Of a DNA stretch of 56,161 bases, positions 26,670 through 35,402 are shown piece after piece. The DNA is from Roseburia sp. (lineage in GTDB: Bacteria; Bacillota; Clostridia; Lachnospirales; Lachnospiraceae). The first letter of the stretch is position 1. Every line of letters starts with the position of its first letter. Where the stretch lies: NCBI GenBank assembly GCA_023664725.1, contig JAMPFA010000006.1:1-56161 (forward strand). Reading direction: 5' to 3'. A program made the position numbers and the translations under genes. Under the pieces are notes generated by a model. The model saw only the letters and a list, made by a program, of their open reading frames with translations, had not been told where the DNA came from and made no database searches.

Positions 26670-27864
26670 GTTTGAGGAGGCAAGCGAGAAGGTAAAAGAG
26701 GTGACACTGGAGACAAAGCTGGTGTACAGCAATTATCTCAGCAGCCAGACAGGAAATAAAGTTTATATTAAGCCGGAAAATATGCAGTTTACCGGAGCGT
26801 ACAAAGTGAGAGGGGCATATTATAAGATCAGTACATTATCAGAGGAAGAGCGGGCAAAAGGACTGATCACGGCCTCCGCCGGAAACCATGCCCAGGGTGT
26901 GGCTTACGCTGCCCAGTGTTACAATGCAAAGGCGGTTATCGTTATGCCAACCACCACTCCCCTGATCAAAGTAAACCGTACAAAAAGCTACGGGGCGGAA
27001 GTGGTCCTCTACGGGGATGTGTATGACGAGGCCTGTGCCTACGCCTATGAGCTGGCGGAAAAAAATGGGTACACCTTTATCCATCCTTTTGACGACCTGG
27101 CAGTGGCCACAGGCCAGGGAACCATCGCAATGGAAATCTTTAAAGAACTCCCGTTAGTGGAGTATATTCTCGTGCCCATTGGCGGCGGCGGACTTGCCAC
27201 AGGAGTGTCCGCACTGGCGAAACTCTTAAATCCAAAGATTAAGGTGATTGGTGTGGAGCCTGCAGGGGCAAGCTGTATGAAAGCCTCCTTTGAGGCGGGA
27301 AAGGTTTTGACGCTTCCAGCGGTAAACACTATCGCCGACGGTACGGCAGTGAAAACTCCGGGGGAAAATATTTTTCCCTATATAAAGAAAAATCTGGATG
27401 ACATTATCACCGTGGAGGATGACGAGCTGGTGGTAGCTTTCCTTGACATGGTGGAAAACCATAAAATGGTGGCAGAAAATTCCGGGCTCCTCACGGTGGC
27501 GGCCTTAAAGCACTTAACGGTAAAAGACAAGCGGGTAGTCTCCATTATCAGCGGGGGAAATATGGACGTGATCACTATGTCCTCCGTGGTACAGCAGGGA
27601 CTGATCTTAAGGGATCGTATCTTTACCGTCTCTGTGCTTTTGCCGGACAAGCCGGGAGAGTTGACAAAGGTATCGGATACCATTGCAAAAGAGCAGGGCA
27701 ATGTGATTAAACTGGAGCATAACCAGTTTGTAAGTATCAACCGCAATGCGGCGGTGGAGCTTCGGATCACGATGGAATGTTTTGGAACAGAACATAAAAG
27801 ACAGATCATAAAAGCTTTAGAGAAGGCAGAGTATAAGCCCAAACAAGTGCGTACAAGTCTGTAA
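26653..27864 (+). CDS. ilvA: Threonine ammonia-lyase with C-terminal ACT domain
   Basis: 403 residues. The PLP lysine is in FTGAYKVRGAYYK, the phosphate-binding loop is PIGGGGLATG, and ASAGNHAQGVAYAA is the conserved substrate loop. The last 75 residues (FTVSVLLPDKPGELTKVSD) form one ACT domain, as in the short 400-residue IlvA/TdcB-like enzymes. It makes 2-oxobutyrate and ammonia from threonine, for isoleucine synthesis or for catabolism; neighbours do not decide which. ATG 26653 is chosen because AGGAAG lies just before it; GTG 26641 is possible. It overlaps ftsY, an unusual coupling. Confidence 0.93.
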   Translation: MLTLDKFEEASEKVKEVTLETKLVYSNYLSSQTGNKVYIKPENMQFTGAYKVRGAYYKISTLSEEERAKGLITASAGNHAQGVAYAAQCYNAKAVIVMPTTTPLIKVNRTKSYGAEVVLYGDVYDEACAYAYELAEKNGYTFIHPFDDLAVATGQGTIAMEIFKELPLVEYILVPIGGGGLATGVSALAKLLNPKIKVIGVEPAGASCMKASFEAGKVLTLPAVNTIADGTAVKTPGENIFPYIKKNLDDIITVEDDELVVAFLDMVENHKMVAENSGLLTVAALKHLTVKDKRVVSIISGGNMDVITMSSVVQQGLILRDRIFTVSVLLPDKPGELTKVSDTIAKEQGNVIKLEHNQFVSINRNAAVELRITMECFGTEHKRQIIKALEKAEYKPKQVRTSL

Positions 27865-27959
27865 AAATCTGGTGGGATAAAAATTTGAAGTTTTAACTGT
27901 ACGCTGTAGGACTCTGACATCTGTCTGGCAACATAAATTTTTGATGAGGAGAGAAAAAA

Positions 27960-29315
27960 ATGAGTATGACACAGCAGGATATGACAGTGGGAAATCCGGG
28001 AAAGATTATTTTAAGTTTTACAGTTCCTATTTTTATCGGAAATGTGTTTCAGCAGTTTTACAGCATGGCAGATACGATTATAGTGGGAAAATTTGTGGGG
28101 ACGGATGCTTTGGCGGCAGTGGGCAGTACAGGAACCATCATGTTTTTAATGTTGGGTTTTGTGATGGGAATGACGGCAGGTCTTTCCGTGGTTACCGCCC
28201 AGAAATTTGGGGCAGGGGATATGGCTGCCTTAAAAAAATCCATCGGCTCTGCCCTGTGGCTTTCTGTGGGAATAACACTTTTGCTTACGGCTGTGTTTAT
28301 GTTTGGGATGAAGTTTTTGCTTACTTTTATGCATACCCCTGAGGATATTTTTGCAGATGCTTACGGATATATTATGATCATCTGCGGGGGAATTGCGGCG
28401 CAGATGCTTTACAATCTTCTGGCAGGCTTCCTTCGTGCCATCGGGAACAGTAAAGTACCGCTGTATTTTCTCATTTTGTCTGCACTCCTTAATATTGTGC
28501 TGGATCTTGTTTTTATTATCGTCTTTCACTTGGGAGTGGAGGGGGCAGCCTGGGCTACCGTAGTTTCTCAGGGAGTTTCCGGTGTGATCTGTCTGATCTA
28601 CATTATAAAGAAAGTTCCTGTTTTACATATTTCTAAAGAAGATGTAAAGCCGGATAAATTTTTAATCCTGACGCAGATTCGCATTGGTATCCCCATGGCG
28701 CTGCAGTATTCCATTACTGCGATCGGGACTATGATGGTGCAGACCGCTTTAAATCTGCTTGGTTCCGGGGCAGTGGCGGCTTTTACAGCGGCAAACAAGA
28801 TTGAGCAGATCGTAACCCAGGCCTATGTGGCTATGGGAACCACTATGTCTACCTACTGCGCCCAGAATACCGGGGCAGGAAAAGTTGACAGGATCCGCCA
28901 GGGATTCCGTTCGATTTCTATTATGGGAAGTGTGTATTCTATTGTAGTGGGAATTTTTATCATTGCGGTGGGACGGTATTTTACCTATCTCTTTATCTCT
29001 GGTGATGTGACAGAAATTATGGGACAGGTGCACATCTACCTTGTGTGCGTGGCGCTGTTTTTTATTCCCCTTATGGTGGTAAATGTGTATCGAAACGGCA
29101 TCCAGGGCATGGGCTATGGTTTCCTTCCCATGCTGTCAGGAGTGGCGGAATTGACGGGCAGGGGTATTGTGGCAGTGATTGCAGCAGGAAAAAGAAGCTA
29201 TGTGGGCGTGTGCCTTGCCAGCCCTGCAGCGTGGGTTTTAGCAGGAGGATTGCTGCTGGTGGTTTATTTTATAATCATGAGGAAAAAACAGCCAGGTATG
29301 GGAAATGGGCAGTGA
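27960..29315 (+). CDS. MATE-family efflux transporter
   Basis: 451 residues with about 12 membrane segments in two similar halves. MTVGNPGKIILSFTVPIFIGNVFQQFYSMADTIIVGKFVG is the standard N-terminus (here only described by its start), with VAAFTAANKIEQI in the second half. Members export drugs or metabolites in exchange for Na+ or H+. The ATG has GAGGAG about 14 bases upstream. The 95-base leader shows no clear promoter or known riboswitch. The substrate is not predictable. Confidence 0.92.
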   Translation: MSMTQQDMTVGNPGKIILSFTVPIFIGNVFQQFYSMADTIIVGKFVGTDALAAVGSTGTIMFLMLGFVMGMTAGLSVVTAQKFGAGDMAALKKSIGSALWLSVGITLLLTAVFMFGMKFLLTFMHTPEDIFADAYGYIMIICGGIAAQMLYNLLAGFLRAIGNSKVPLYFLILSALLNIVLDLVFIIVFHLGVEGAAWATVVSQGVSGVICLIYIIKKVPVLHISKEDVKPDKFLILTQIRIGIPMALQYSITAIGTMMVQTALNLLGSGAVAAFTAANKIEQIVTQAYVAMGTTMSTYCAQNTGAGKVDRIRQGFRSISIMGSVYSIVVGIFIIAVGRYFTYLFISGDVTEIMGQVHIYLVCVALFFIPLMVVNVYRNGIQGMGYGFLPMLSGVAELTGRGIVAVIAAGKRSYVGVCLASPAAWVLAGGLLLVVYFIIMRKKQPGMGNGQ

Positions 29316-29347
29316 AATTTTAGTTTGTGCAGGGTAAGAGGAGTTTT

Positions 29348-29770
29348 ATGTTTATGCAGGATATGAAAGAAAAAATGAAACCGCAATTGAAAAAAAATAC
29401 TTTCTCATCAGAAAATGTCAAGGAACAGTTTTCTTTTGCCAGAAATAATGCAAGAGGGCTCCCCGGAAATATCCGGGCAGGGATAGAGTCTTTATCCGGC
29501 CTTAGTATGGAAAAAGTAACGGTTCACTACAATTCCTCCAGACCTTCACAGTTGCAGGCACACGCCTACACAAAGGGAACGGAAATTCATGTGGCTCCCG
29601 GGCAGGAAAAACATCTGCCCCATGAGGCATGGCATGTGGTACAGCAGATGCAGGGTAGGGTGGCGTCAACCGGACATATCGGCGGGGAAGCGGTGAATGA
29701 CAACGCTTCGTTGGAGCGGGAAGCAGATGTGATGGGGGCAAAGGCAGTTCTGGCAGGAAGTGTAGAGTAA
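29348..29770 (+). CDS. Stand-alone DUF4157 (eCIS-core-like) protein with HExxH
   Basis: 140 residues from ATG 29348 (AGAGGAG at 29337-29343); GTG 29327 is less likely. The core runs GLPGNIRAGIESLSGLSM, VTVHYNSSRPSQLQAHAY, IHVAPGQEKHLPHEAWHVVQQ. HEAWH (92-96) is a zinc-metallopeptidase-type motif, and EREADVMG supplies a later acidic group. This is the DUF4157 domain, often found at the N-terminus of proteins associated with extracellular contractile injection systems. Here it is the whole protein: no signal peptide, no toxin domain and no injection genes are visible. Function unknown; a peptidase or peptide-binding role is possible. Confidence 0.85.
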   Translation: MFMQDMKEKMKPQLKKNTFSSENVKEQFSFARNNARGLPGNIRAGIESLSGLSMEKVTVHYNSSRPSQLQAHAYTKGTEIHVAPGQEKHLPHEAWHVVQQMQGRVASTGHIGGEAVNDNASLEREADVMGAKAVLAGSVE

Positions 29771-29803
29771 ATGTAAAAGTCTAAGTGGAAAAGGAGGAAA
29801 CAG

Positions 29804-30889
29804 ATGGCATCCATGCAGGAATATAAATGTCCATGCTGTGGAGGCGCAATTGCCTTTGACAGCAGGACACAAAAAATGAAGTGTCCTTTCTGCGACACAG
29901 AATTTGAGATGGAAGCACTGGAAAGCTACGATAAGGAGCTTAAAAGCGTTGGGGCCGATGATATGAGGTGGGAGACAAAAGCAGGGAATGAGTGGCAGGC
30001 TGGCGAGACAGAGGGGCTTTACACTTATGTGTGCAAATCCTGCGGCGGTGAGATCATGGGGGATAAAAATACGGGAGCCACGTTATGTCCCTTCTGCGGA
30101 AATCCGGTGGTTATGATGGAGCAGTTTTCCGGTTCCCTAAAGCCGGATTGTGTGATCCCTTTTAAGCTGGATAAAAAGGCTGCCAAAGAGGCGTTAAAGA
30201 AGCATTATATGGGAAAACGCCTGATTCCGAAAATATTTAAAGACGAGAATCACATTGATGAAGTGAAAGGCGTGTATGTTCCTTTCTGGCTCTTTGATGC
30301 TGAGGCTGATGCAGATATCCGGTATAAGGCCACAAGAGTCAGGTCTTGGAGTGACAGCAGATACAATTATACCGAAACCAGTTATTATGCCGTGCACAGA
30401 AGTGGAAGCCTTTCTTTTGAAAATGTTCCTGTTGACGGCTCTGAGAAGATGGCGGATGATCTGATGGAATCCCTCGAGCCCTTTGATTTCTCAGAGGCAG
30501 TGGATTTTCAGACTGCATATCTGGCAGGTTATCTAGCGGACAAATACGATGTTGGCGCCGAAGAGGGTGCGGGGCGTGCAAATGAACGGGTCAGAAAATC
30601 TACAGAGGACGCTTTTCGGGCAACGGTGAGAGGATACGCCACAGTTATACGGGAGGCAGGCAGTATCCGCCTGAATAACGGCAAAGTAAAATATGCCCTT
30701 TTTCCAGTATGGATCTTAAATACCACATGGAACGGGCAAAAGTATCTCTTTGCCATGAACGGGCAGAGCGGGAAAATGGTAGGAGACCTGCCCTTGGACA
30801 AAAGTGCATACATAAAATGGCTGTTTGGGCTTACAGGGGCTGTGGGAGCAGCGGTATATGCACTGCTCTTTCTCATCAGTTTGTTTTAG
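29804..30889 (+). CDS. Zinc-ribbon protein with C-terminal membrane anchor
   Basis: 361 residues. The first zinc ribbon is CPCCGG (C9-C12) with CPFC (27-30), the second CKSCGG and CPFCGNPV near 77-99. A mixed soluble region follows, with FPVWILNTTWNGQKYLFAMNGQSGK, then one membrane segment at about 337-360. This is a family known in Firmicutes as TFIIB-type zinc-ribbon proteins, without a proven function. It lies 11 bases upstream of the TPM gene, so the two probably work at the membrane together. Confidence 0.8.
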   Translation: MASMQEYKCPCCGGAIAFDSRTQKMKCPFCDTEFEMEALESYDKELKSVGADDMRWETKAGNEWQAGETEGLYTYVCKSCGGEIMGDKNTGATLCPFCGNPVVMMEQFSGSLKPDCVIPFKLDKKAAKEALKKHYMGKRLIPKIFKDENHIDEVKGVYVPFWLFDAEADADIRYKATRVRSWSDSRYNYTETSYYAVHRSGSLSFENVPVDGSEKMADDLMESLEPFDFSEAVDFQTAYLAGYLADKYDVGAEEGAGRANERVRKSTEDAFRATVRGYATVIREAGSIRLNNGKVKYALFPVWILNTTWNGQKYLFAMNGQSGKMVGDLPLDKSAYIKWLFGLTGAVGAAVYALLFLISLF

Positions 30890-30900
30890 GAGGAAGGCAT

Positions 30901-31737
30901 ATGAAAGGAAAATACAAAACAGTGACAAGGCTTTTGCTGCTATTTTTAAGCGTCATGTTTGCTTTTGCAGCAGTTCCGGGTGTATTCGTGGAGGCCGCCG
31001 GCGATACGGTAAGGCTCGTGGACGGGGCGGATCTCTTGTCAGCGTCCGAAGAGGCAGAGCTGTCAGATCTGCTTAATGAAATCAGTGAACGCCAGCAGGT
31101 CGACATTGTGGTGGTTACGGCAGATTCCCTTGAGGGAGAGTCTCCAAGAGACTATGCGGATGATTTTTATGACTATAATGATTATGGGTTTGGGGAAGAA
31201 AAAGACGGGATACTTTTTCTGATCAGCATGGAGGAAAGGGACTGGTACATATCTACAGCAGGCTATGGGATAACAGCAGTAACGGACGCAGGTCTTGATT
31301 ATATGTCTGAAGAATTTCTGCCCTATCTAAGTGACGGCGAATATGCCAGGGCATTCCAGATCTTTGCCAGGCAGTGTGACGACTACATAACCCAGGCAAG
31401 GGAAGGGACTCCATATGACATTGATAATGTTCCCGATGAACCCTTTTCCCCTTTGGGAACCCTTGGTATTGCCCTGGCGGCAGGGTTTGTGACAGCGCTG
31501 ATCGTTACAGGGGTGATGCGGCATGGTCTTCATTCGGTTCGCAGCCAGTCTTCGGCTGACGATTATGTGAAACGGGACAGCCTGCGGCTCACAAAGGATT
31601 ACGAACTGTTTCTTTATCGGAATGTTACCCGCAGGGAAAGACCAAAGCAAAACACTTCGTCCGGCAGGTCGGGGGGCTCAACCACCCATGTTTCCTCTTC
31701 CGGCAGATCACATGGCGGCGGAGGCGGAAAATTTTAA
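30901..31737 (+). CDS. TPM-domain membrane protein (YgcG-like)
   Basis: 278 residues from ATG 30901 (AGGAGG directly upstream); the same frame is open further 5' but overlaps the preceding gene. A signal peptide (to about 31) is followed by the TPM domain: VRLVDGADLLSASEEAEL, VDIVVVTADSLEG, DGILFLISMEERDWYISTAGYG, AFQIFARQCDDYI. One membrane segment lies near 185-205, and the tail is Ser/Gly-rich (SHGGGGGKF). TPM proteins are thought to be membrane-associated chaperone or repair factors; some have phosphatase activity. The partner is the zinc-ribbon protein. Confidence 0.85.
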   Translation: MKGKYKTVTRLLLLFLSVMFAFAAVPGVFVEAAGDTVRLVDGADLLSASEEAELSDLLNEISERQQVDIVVVTADSLEGESPRDYADDFYDYNDYGFGEEKDGILFLISMEERDWYISTAGYGITAVTDAGLDYMSEEFLPYLSDGEYARAFQIFARQCDDYITQAREGTPYDIDNVPDEPFSPLGTLGIALAAGFVTALIVTGVMRHGLHSVRSQSSADDYVKRDSLRLTKDYELFLYRNVTRRERPKQNTSSGRSGGSTTHVSSSGRSHGGGGGKF

Positions 31738-31759
31738 AGATAATTTTGCAAAATACTCC

Positions 31760-31788
31760 TTGACACCTTTTCATATCTATGGTATTCT
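31760..31788 (+). promoter_or_regulatory. Promoter of ylxM-ffh-rpsP operon
   Basis: TTGACA (31760-31765), 17 bases, TATTCT (31783-31788), 42 bases before ylxM. This strong match gives the SRP genes their own transcription start, separate from ftsY and the block between. Confidence 0.8.
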
Positions 31789-31830
31789 ACCAAAGATGTC
31801 AAGGAGAAAAACTTGTCAGCGGAGGATACT

Positions 31831-32163
31831 ATGGAGACGAAGGCAAGACAGGCATACCTCTATGATTTTTATGGAGAACTTTTAAACGAGCATCAGCGAA
31901 AGATATATGAGGATTATGCATTTTCCGATCTGTCTCTGGGGGAGATAGCCGCAGAGGAGGGAATCAGCCGTCAGGGGGTTCATGATCTGATTCGCCGCTG
32001 CAGCAAAAAGCTGGAAGAGTACGAGGGGAAACTTCATCTGGTGGAGAAGTTTCTGTTTGTAAAAGATAAGGTAGAAGAGATTCAGAACATTGCAGCCTGT
32101 AAACCTGAGCCGGAGATGAGAGAGATTGCTTCCATTTCCAATGAGATATTAGAGGAGCTTTGA
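31831..32163 (+). CDS. ylxM: YlxM-type helix-turn-helix protein
   Basis: 110 residues. [30 protein letters not shown] is a sigma-factor-region-4-like helix-turn-helix, here given only in outline; the protein matches YlxM (UPF0122), which always accompanies ffh in Firmicutes and stimulates SRP function. The start ATG 31831 has GGAGG six bases before it; TTG 31813 is the rejected longer start. Three bases separate it from ffh. Confidence 0.92.
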   Translation: METKARQAYLYDFYGELLNEHQRKIYEDYAFSDLSLGEIAAEEGISRQGVHDLIRRCSKKLEEYEGKLHLVEKFLFVKDKVEEIQNIAACKPEPEMREIASISNEILEEL

Positions 32164-32166
32164 CCT

Positions 32167-33516
32167 ATGGCATTTGAAAATCTGTCTGAAAAATTGCAGA
32201 ACGTTTTTAAAAATTTAAGAAGTAAGGGAAGACTGACAGAAGAGGATGTAAAGGCAGCCTTAAAAGAAGTAAAGATGGCACTGTTGGAAGCGGATGTCAA
32301 CTTCAAGGTGGTTAAGCAGTTTATCAAGACGGTACAGGAGCGTGCCATCGGGCAGGATGTGATGAATGGTTTGAATCCCGGCCAGATGGTCATCAAGATC
32401 GTAAACGAAGAGATGATCGCCCTGATGGGTTCCGAGACTACGGAGATTGCCTTGAAACCAGGCAGTGAAGTCACTGTCATTATGATGGCAGGCTTGCAGG
32501 GAGCAGGAAAGACCACCACCACGGCAAAGATTGCAGGTAAGTTAAAGCAAAAAGGAAAGAAACCTTTGCTTGCAGCCTGTGATGTGTATCGTCCCGCAGC
32601 CATCGACCAGTTAAAGATTAACGGGGAAAAGCAGGGCGTGGAAGTTTTTTCCATGGGGGACAAACAGAATCCTGTTGACATTGCAAAGGCGGCAGTGGAG
32701 CACGCTAAGAAAAACAGCTTTAACGTTGTGATCATAGATACGGCAGGCCGTCTGCATATCGATGAGGATATGATGGCGGAGCTTGCAGCCATAAAGGAAC
32801 AGGTGGAAGTTCATCAGACCATATTGGTAGTGGACTCCATGACCGGACAGGATGCGGTCAATGTGGCAAATCTTTTTCAGGAAAAAATCGGTATCGACGG
32901 TGTGATCTTAACCAAGTTGGACGGTGACACCAGAGGCGGTGCGGCTCTTTCCATCCGTGCCGTTACCGGAAGGCCGATTTTATATATAGGTATGGGAGAA
33001 AAATTGTCGGATCTGGAACAGTTTTATCCGGATCGTATGGCATCCCGTATCCTTGGCATGGGCGATGTGCTCACCATGATCGAAAAAGCCCAGGAGGCTA
33101 TCGATGAGGACGAGGCCAGGAAATTAGAGCAGAAGATGAAAAAGGCGGAGTTCGATTTCGAGGATTACCTAAGCTCTATGAGTCAGATGAAAAAAATGGG
33201 CGGCATTACAAGTATTATGGGCATGATGCCAGGACTTTCTGGTATGAAGATGCCAGAAATCGACGAGACGGAAGCGGAAAAAGGCATGAAGCGAACAGAG
33301 TCCATTATCTATTCCATGACACCGGAGGAGAGGAGAAATCCTTCTCTGTTAAATCCCAGCCGGAAAAAGAGGATCGCCGACGGCGCAGGGGTGGATATCG
33401 CAGAGGTAAACCGTCTGGTAAAGCAGTTTGAGCAGGCGAGAAAAATGATGAAACAGATTCCCGGCATGATGGGAGGCAAACGTGGTAAAAGAGGCAGATT
33501 CAATCTACCTTTTTAA
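32167..33516 (+). CDS. ffh: Signal recognition particle protein Ffh (SRP54)
   Basis: 449 residues. The N domain is followed by the G domain (GLQGAGKTTTTAKIA, DVYRPAAIDQL, DTAGRLHIDEDM, TKLDGDTRGGAAL) and the methionine-rich M domain from about 330 (MGMMPGLSGMKMPEI, KMMKQIPGMMGGKRG) that binds SRP RNA and signal peptides. It works with FtsY to target membrane proteins. No SRP RNA gene was seen in this window. Confidence 0.98.
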   Translation: MAFENLSEKLQNVFKNLRSKGRLTEEDVKAALKEVKMALLEADVNFKVVKQFIKTVQERAIGQDVMNGLNPGQMVIKIVNEEMIALMGSETTEIALKPGSEVTVIMMAGLQGAGKTTTTAKIAGKLKQKGKKPLLAACDVYRPAAIDQLKINGEKQGVEVFSMGDKQNPVDIAKAAVEHAKKNSFNVVIIDTAGRLHIDEDMMAELAAIKEQVEVHQTILVVDSMTGQDAVNVANLFQEKIGIDGVILTKLDGDTRGGAALSIRAVTGRPILYIGMGEKLSDLEQFYPDRMASRILGMGDVLTMIEKAQEAIDEDEARKLEQKMKKAEFDFEDYLSSMSQMKKMGGITSIMGMMPGLSGMKMPEIDETEAEKGMKRTESIIYSMTPEERRNPSLLNPSRKKRIADGAGVDIAEVNRLVKQFEQARKMMKQIPGMMGGKRGKRGRFNLPF

Positions 33517-33549
33517 CATAAAACAATAATGATCAGGAGGTGAATTGCA

Positions 33550-33795
33550 ATGGCAGTAAAGATCAGATTGAGAAGAATGGGACAGAAGAAAGCTCCTTTC
33601 TATAGAATCGTTGTGGCTGATTCCAGATCTCCAAGAGATGGAAGATTTATCGAGGAAATCGGTACTTATGATCCTACAAAAGATCCAAGTGAGTATCATG
33701 TCAACGAAGAGTTGGCAAAGAAATGGCTGGCAAACGGCGCACAGCCTACAGAGACCGTCAGCAGAATTTTCAAATCAGCAGGAATTGAAAAATAA
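33550..33795 (+). CDS. rpsP: 30S ribosomal protein S16
   Basis: 81 residues; [20 protein letters not shown] and [21 protein letters not shown] are the S16 signature. The start has a perfect AGGAGGTGA. It lies between ffh and khpA as in most Firmicutes. Confidence 0.98.
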   Translation: MAVKIRLRRMGQKKAPFYRIVVADSRSPRDGRFIEEIGTYDPTKDPSEYHVNEELAKKWLANGAQPTETVSRIFKSAGIEK

Positions 33796-33821
33796 TTGCT
33801 GGGACAAGAGAGGTGTAACTG

Positions 33822-34049
33822 ATGAAAGAATTAGTGGAAGTAATTGCAAAAGCATTAGTTGATCATCCCGAAGAAGTTGTGGTTTCCGAGACGGAGACAG
33901 AAAAGACTATTACGCTAGAACTTCGTGTGGCACAGTCTGACATGGGAAAAGTGATCGGCAAGCAGGGCCGCATTGCCAAGGCGATCCGCTCTGTGGTAAA
34001 AGCAGCAGCCTCTAAGGAAGACAAAAAAGTAATTGTAGACATTATGTAA
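33822..34049 (+). CDS. khpA: KH-domain RNA-binding protein KhpA
   Basis: 75 residues, one KH domain with the GxxG loop in MGKVIGKQGRIAKAIRSV. KhpA binds RNA, usually with KhpB, and affects cell size and small-RNA action in Firmicutes. It starts 26 bases after rpsP and is followed by a strong hairpin. Confidence 0.95.
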   Translation: MKELVEVIAKALVDHPEEVVVSETETEKTITLELRVAQSDMGKVIGKQGRIAKAIRSVVKAAASKEDKKVIVDIM

Positions 34050-34087
34050 AAAATCAGGCCTCATGTCTGTGACCTGGGGTTAAAAAG

Positions 34088-34115
34088 AATAGCGTCCATT
34101 TGGACGCTATTTTTT
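34088..34115 (+). terminator. Intrinsic terminator between khpA and rimM
   Basis: AATAGCGTCC (34088-34097), loop ATTT, GGACGCTATT (34102-34111), then TTTTA. It is a ten-pair stem with a U-run. The rimM start is only 20 bases further, leaving no room for a promoter after it, so it may act as a partial terminator or attenuator. Confidence 0.85.
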
Positions 34116-34135
34116 ACAATAATCAGGAGGAATAG

Positions 34136-34657
34136 ATGGAAGATTTATTAAAGGTAGGGGTGATTGCCAACACCCATGGAATCCGTGGGGAAGTGAAAGT
34201 GTTTCCCACCACAGATGACCCGAAACGTTTTTTGAAACTGAAGGAGATTCTTTTAGATACCGGAAAAGAAAAAACTGTGCTCCATATCTCCAATGTGAAA
34301 TTTTTTAAAAATATGGTGATTTTGAAATTCAAAGAGTACAATGATATAAATGAAGTGGAAAAACTGAGAAAAAAAGAGTTGTTTGTCACCAGGGAAAATG
34401 CAGTGCCCCTGGAGGAAAACGAATACTTTATTGCAGATCTTATAGGGCTTAGGGCGGTCTCCGACGAGGGGGAAGAGTTAGGTGAGGTGGCGGATGTGCT
34501 GCAGTCGGCGGCAAATGATATTTATGTCATCAGAAAACCAGGGGAACAGGACCTTTTGGTGCCTGCCATCAAAGACTGCGTGAAATCTGTGGATATCTCA
34601 GGGGGAAAAATAGAACTACACCTTTTGCCGGGGTTAAAAGAAGCAACACAGAAATAG
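34136..34657 (+). CDS. rimM: Ribosome maturation factor RimM
   Basis: 173 residues. LLKVGVIANTHGIRGEVKVFP is the family start, ENEYFIADLIGL opens the PRC-barrel half, and DLLVPAIKDCVKSVDI closes it. RimM helps the 30S head mature around S19 and helix 33. The AGGAGG at 34125 lies just behind the terminator stem. trmD follows after 19 bases. Confidence 0.96.
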   Translation: MEDLLKVGVIANTHGIRGEVKVFPTTDDPKRFLKLKEILLDTGKEKTVLHISNVKFFKNMVILKFKEYNDINEVEKLRKKELFVTRENAVPLEENEYFIADLIGLRAVSDEGEELGEVADVLQSAANDIYVIRKPGEQDLLVPAIKDCVKSVDISGGKIELHLLPGLKEATQK

Positions 34658-34676
34658 AAGATACGAGGATAGATAG

Positions 34677-35399
34677 ATGAAATTTTATATACTGACTTTA
34701 TTCCCCGAAATGGTGATGAAGGGACTTTCCGCCAGCATTATCGGAAAAGCGGCGGAGAGGGGAACTATTGCGATAGAAGCTGTGAATATCCGGGATTATA
34801 CAAAAGACAAGCATAGGAAAGTAGATGATTATCCCTACGGAGGCGGGGCTGGCATGGTGATGCAGGCACAGCCCATTTACGATGCCTATCAGGCAGTAAA
34901 ACAAAAAATCGGCCACACTCCAAGAACTATTTATCTCACTCCCCAGGGGCCGGTGTTTCATCAGAAGATGGCAAAGGAAATGGCAAAGGAGGAAGATCTG
35001 GTATTTCTCTGCGGCCACTATGAGGGGGTGGACGAGCGGGTGTTAGAGGAAATTGTCACAGATTATGTGTCCATCGGGGATTATATTTTGACAGGGGGAG
35101 AGCTGCCTGCCATGGTGATGGTGGACGCCATCTCCCGCATGGTGCCGGGAGTTTTGGCTAACGAGGAATCCGGGGAGACGGAATCTTTTGAGGGAGGGCT
35201 TTTAGAGTACCCCCAGTACAGCCGTCCCAGAGAGTGGATGGGAAAGGAAGTACCAAAAGTTCTTATGTCCGGCGATCATTTGAAGATTCAGGACTGGAGA
35301 AGAGAGCAGTCTATACTTCGGACGAAAAAATACCGTCCGGATCTGTTAAAGACAGCGGATTTGACGATTAAGGAGAAGGCATTATATGTGGAGGTGTGA
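34677..35399 (+). CDS. trmD: tRNA (guanine37-N1)-methyltransferase TrmD
   Basis: 240 residues. DDYPYGGGAGMVMQAQPIYDA, YLTPQGPVFHQ, FLCGHYEGVDERV and SIGDYILTGGELP form the SPOUT trefoil-knot AdoMet site. It methylates G37 beside the anticodon and prevents frameshifts. The gene that normally follows, rplS, is absent; a Uma2-type gene begins 3 bases after the stop. Confidence 0.97.
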   Translation: MKFYILTLFPEMVMKGLSASIIGKAAERGTIAIEAVNIRDYTKDKHRKVDDYPYGGGAGMVMQAQPIYDAYQAVKQKIGHTPRTIYLTPQGPVFHQKMAKEMAKEEDLVFLCGHYEGVDERVLEEIVTDYVSIGDYILTGGELPAMVMVDAISRMVPGVLANEESGETESFEGGLLEYPQYSRPREWMGKEVPKVLMSGDHLKIQDWRREQSILRTKKYRPDLLKTADLTIKEKALYVEV

Positions 35400-35402
35400 G
35401 GA

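Noticed and set aside
27865-27959. Riboswitch (guanidine type) before the MATE gene
   Set aside because: The short leader lacks the conserved core of known guanidine classes and any stable terminator stem.
30709-30900. 64-residue N-terminal extension of the TPM protein
   Set aside because: It overlaps the zinc-ribbon gene in another frame; the signal peptide begins at 30901 with AGGAGG before it.
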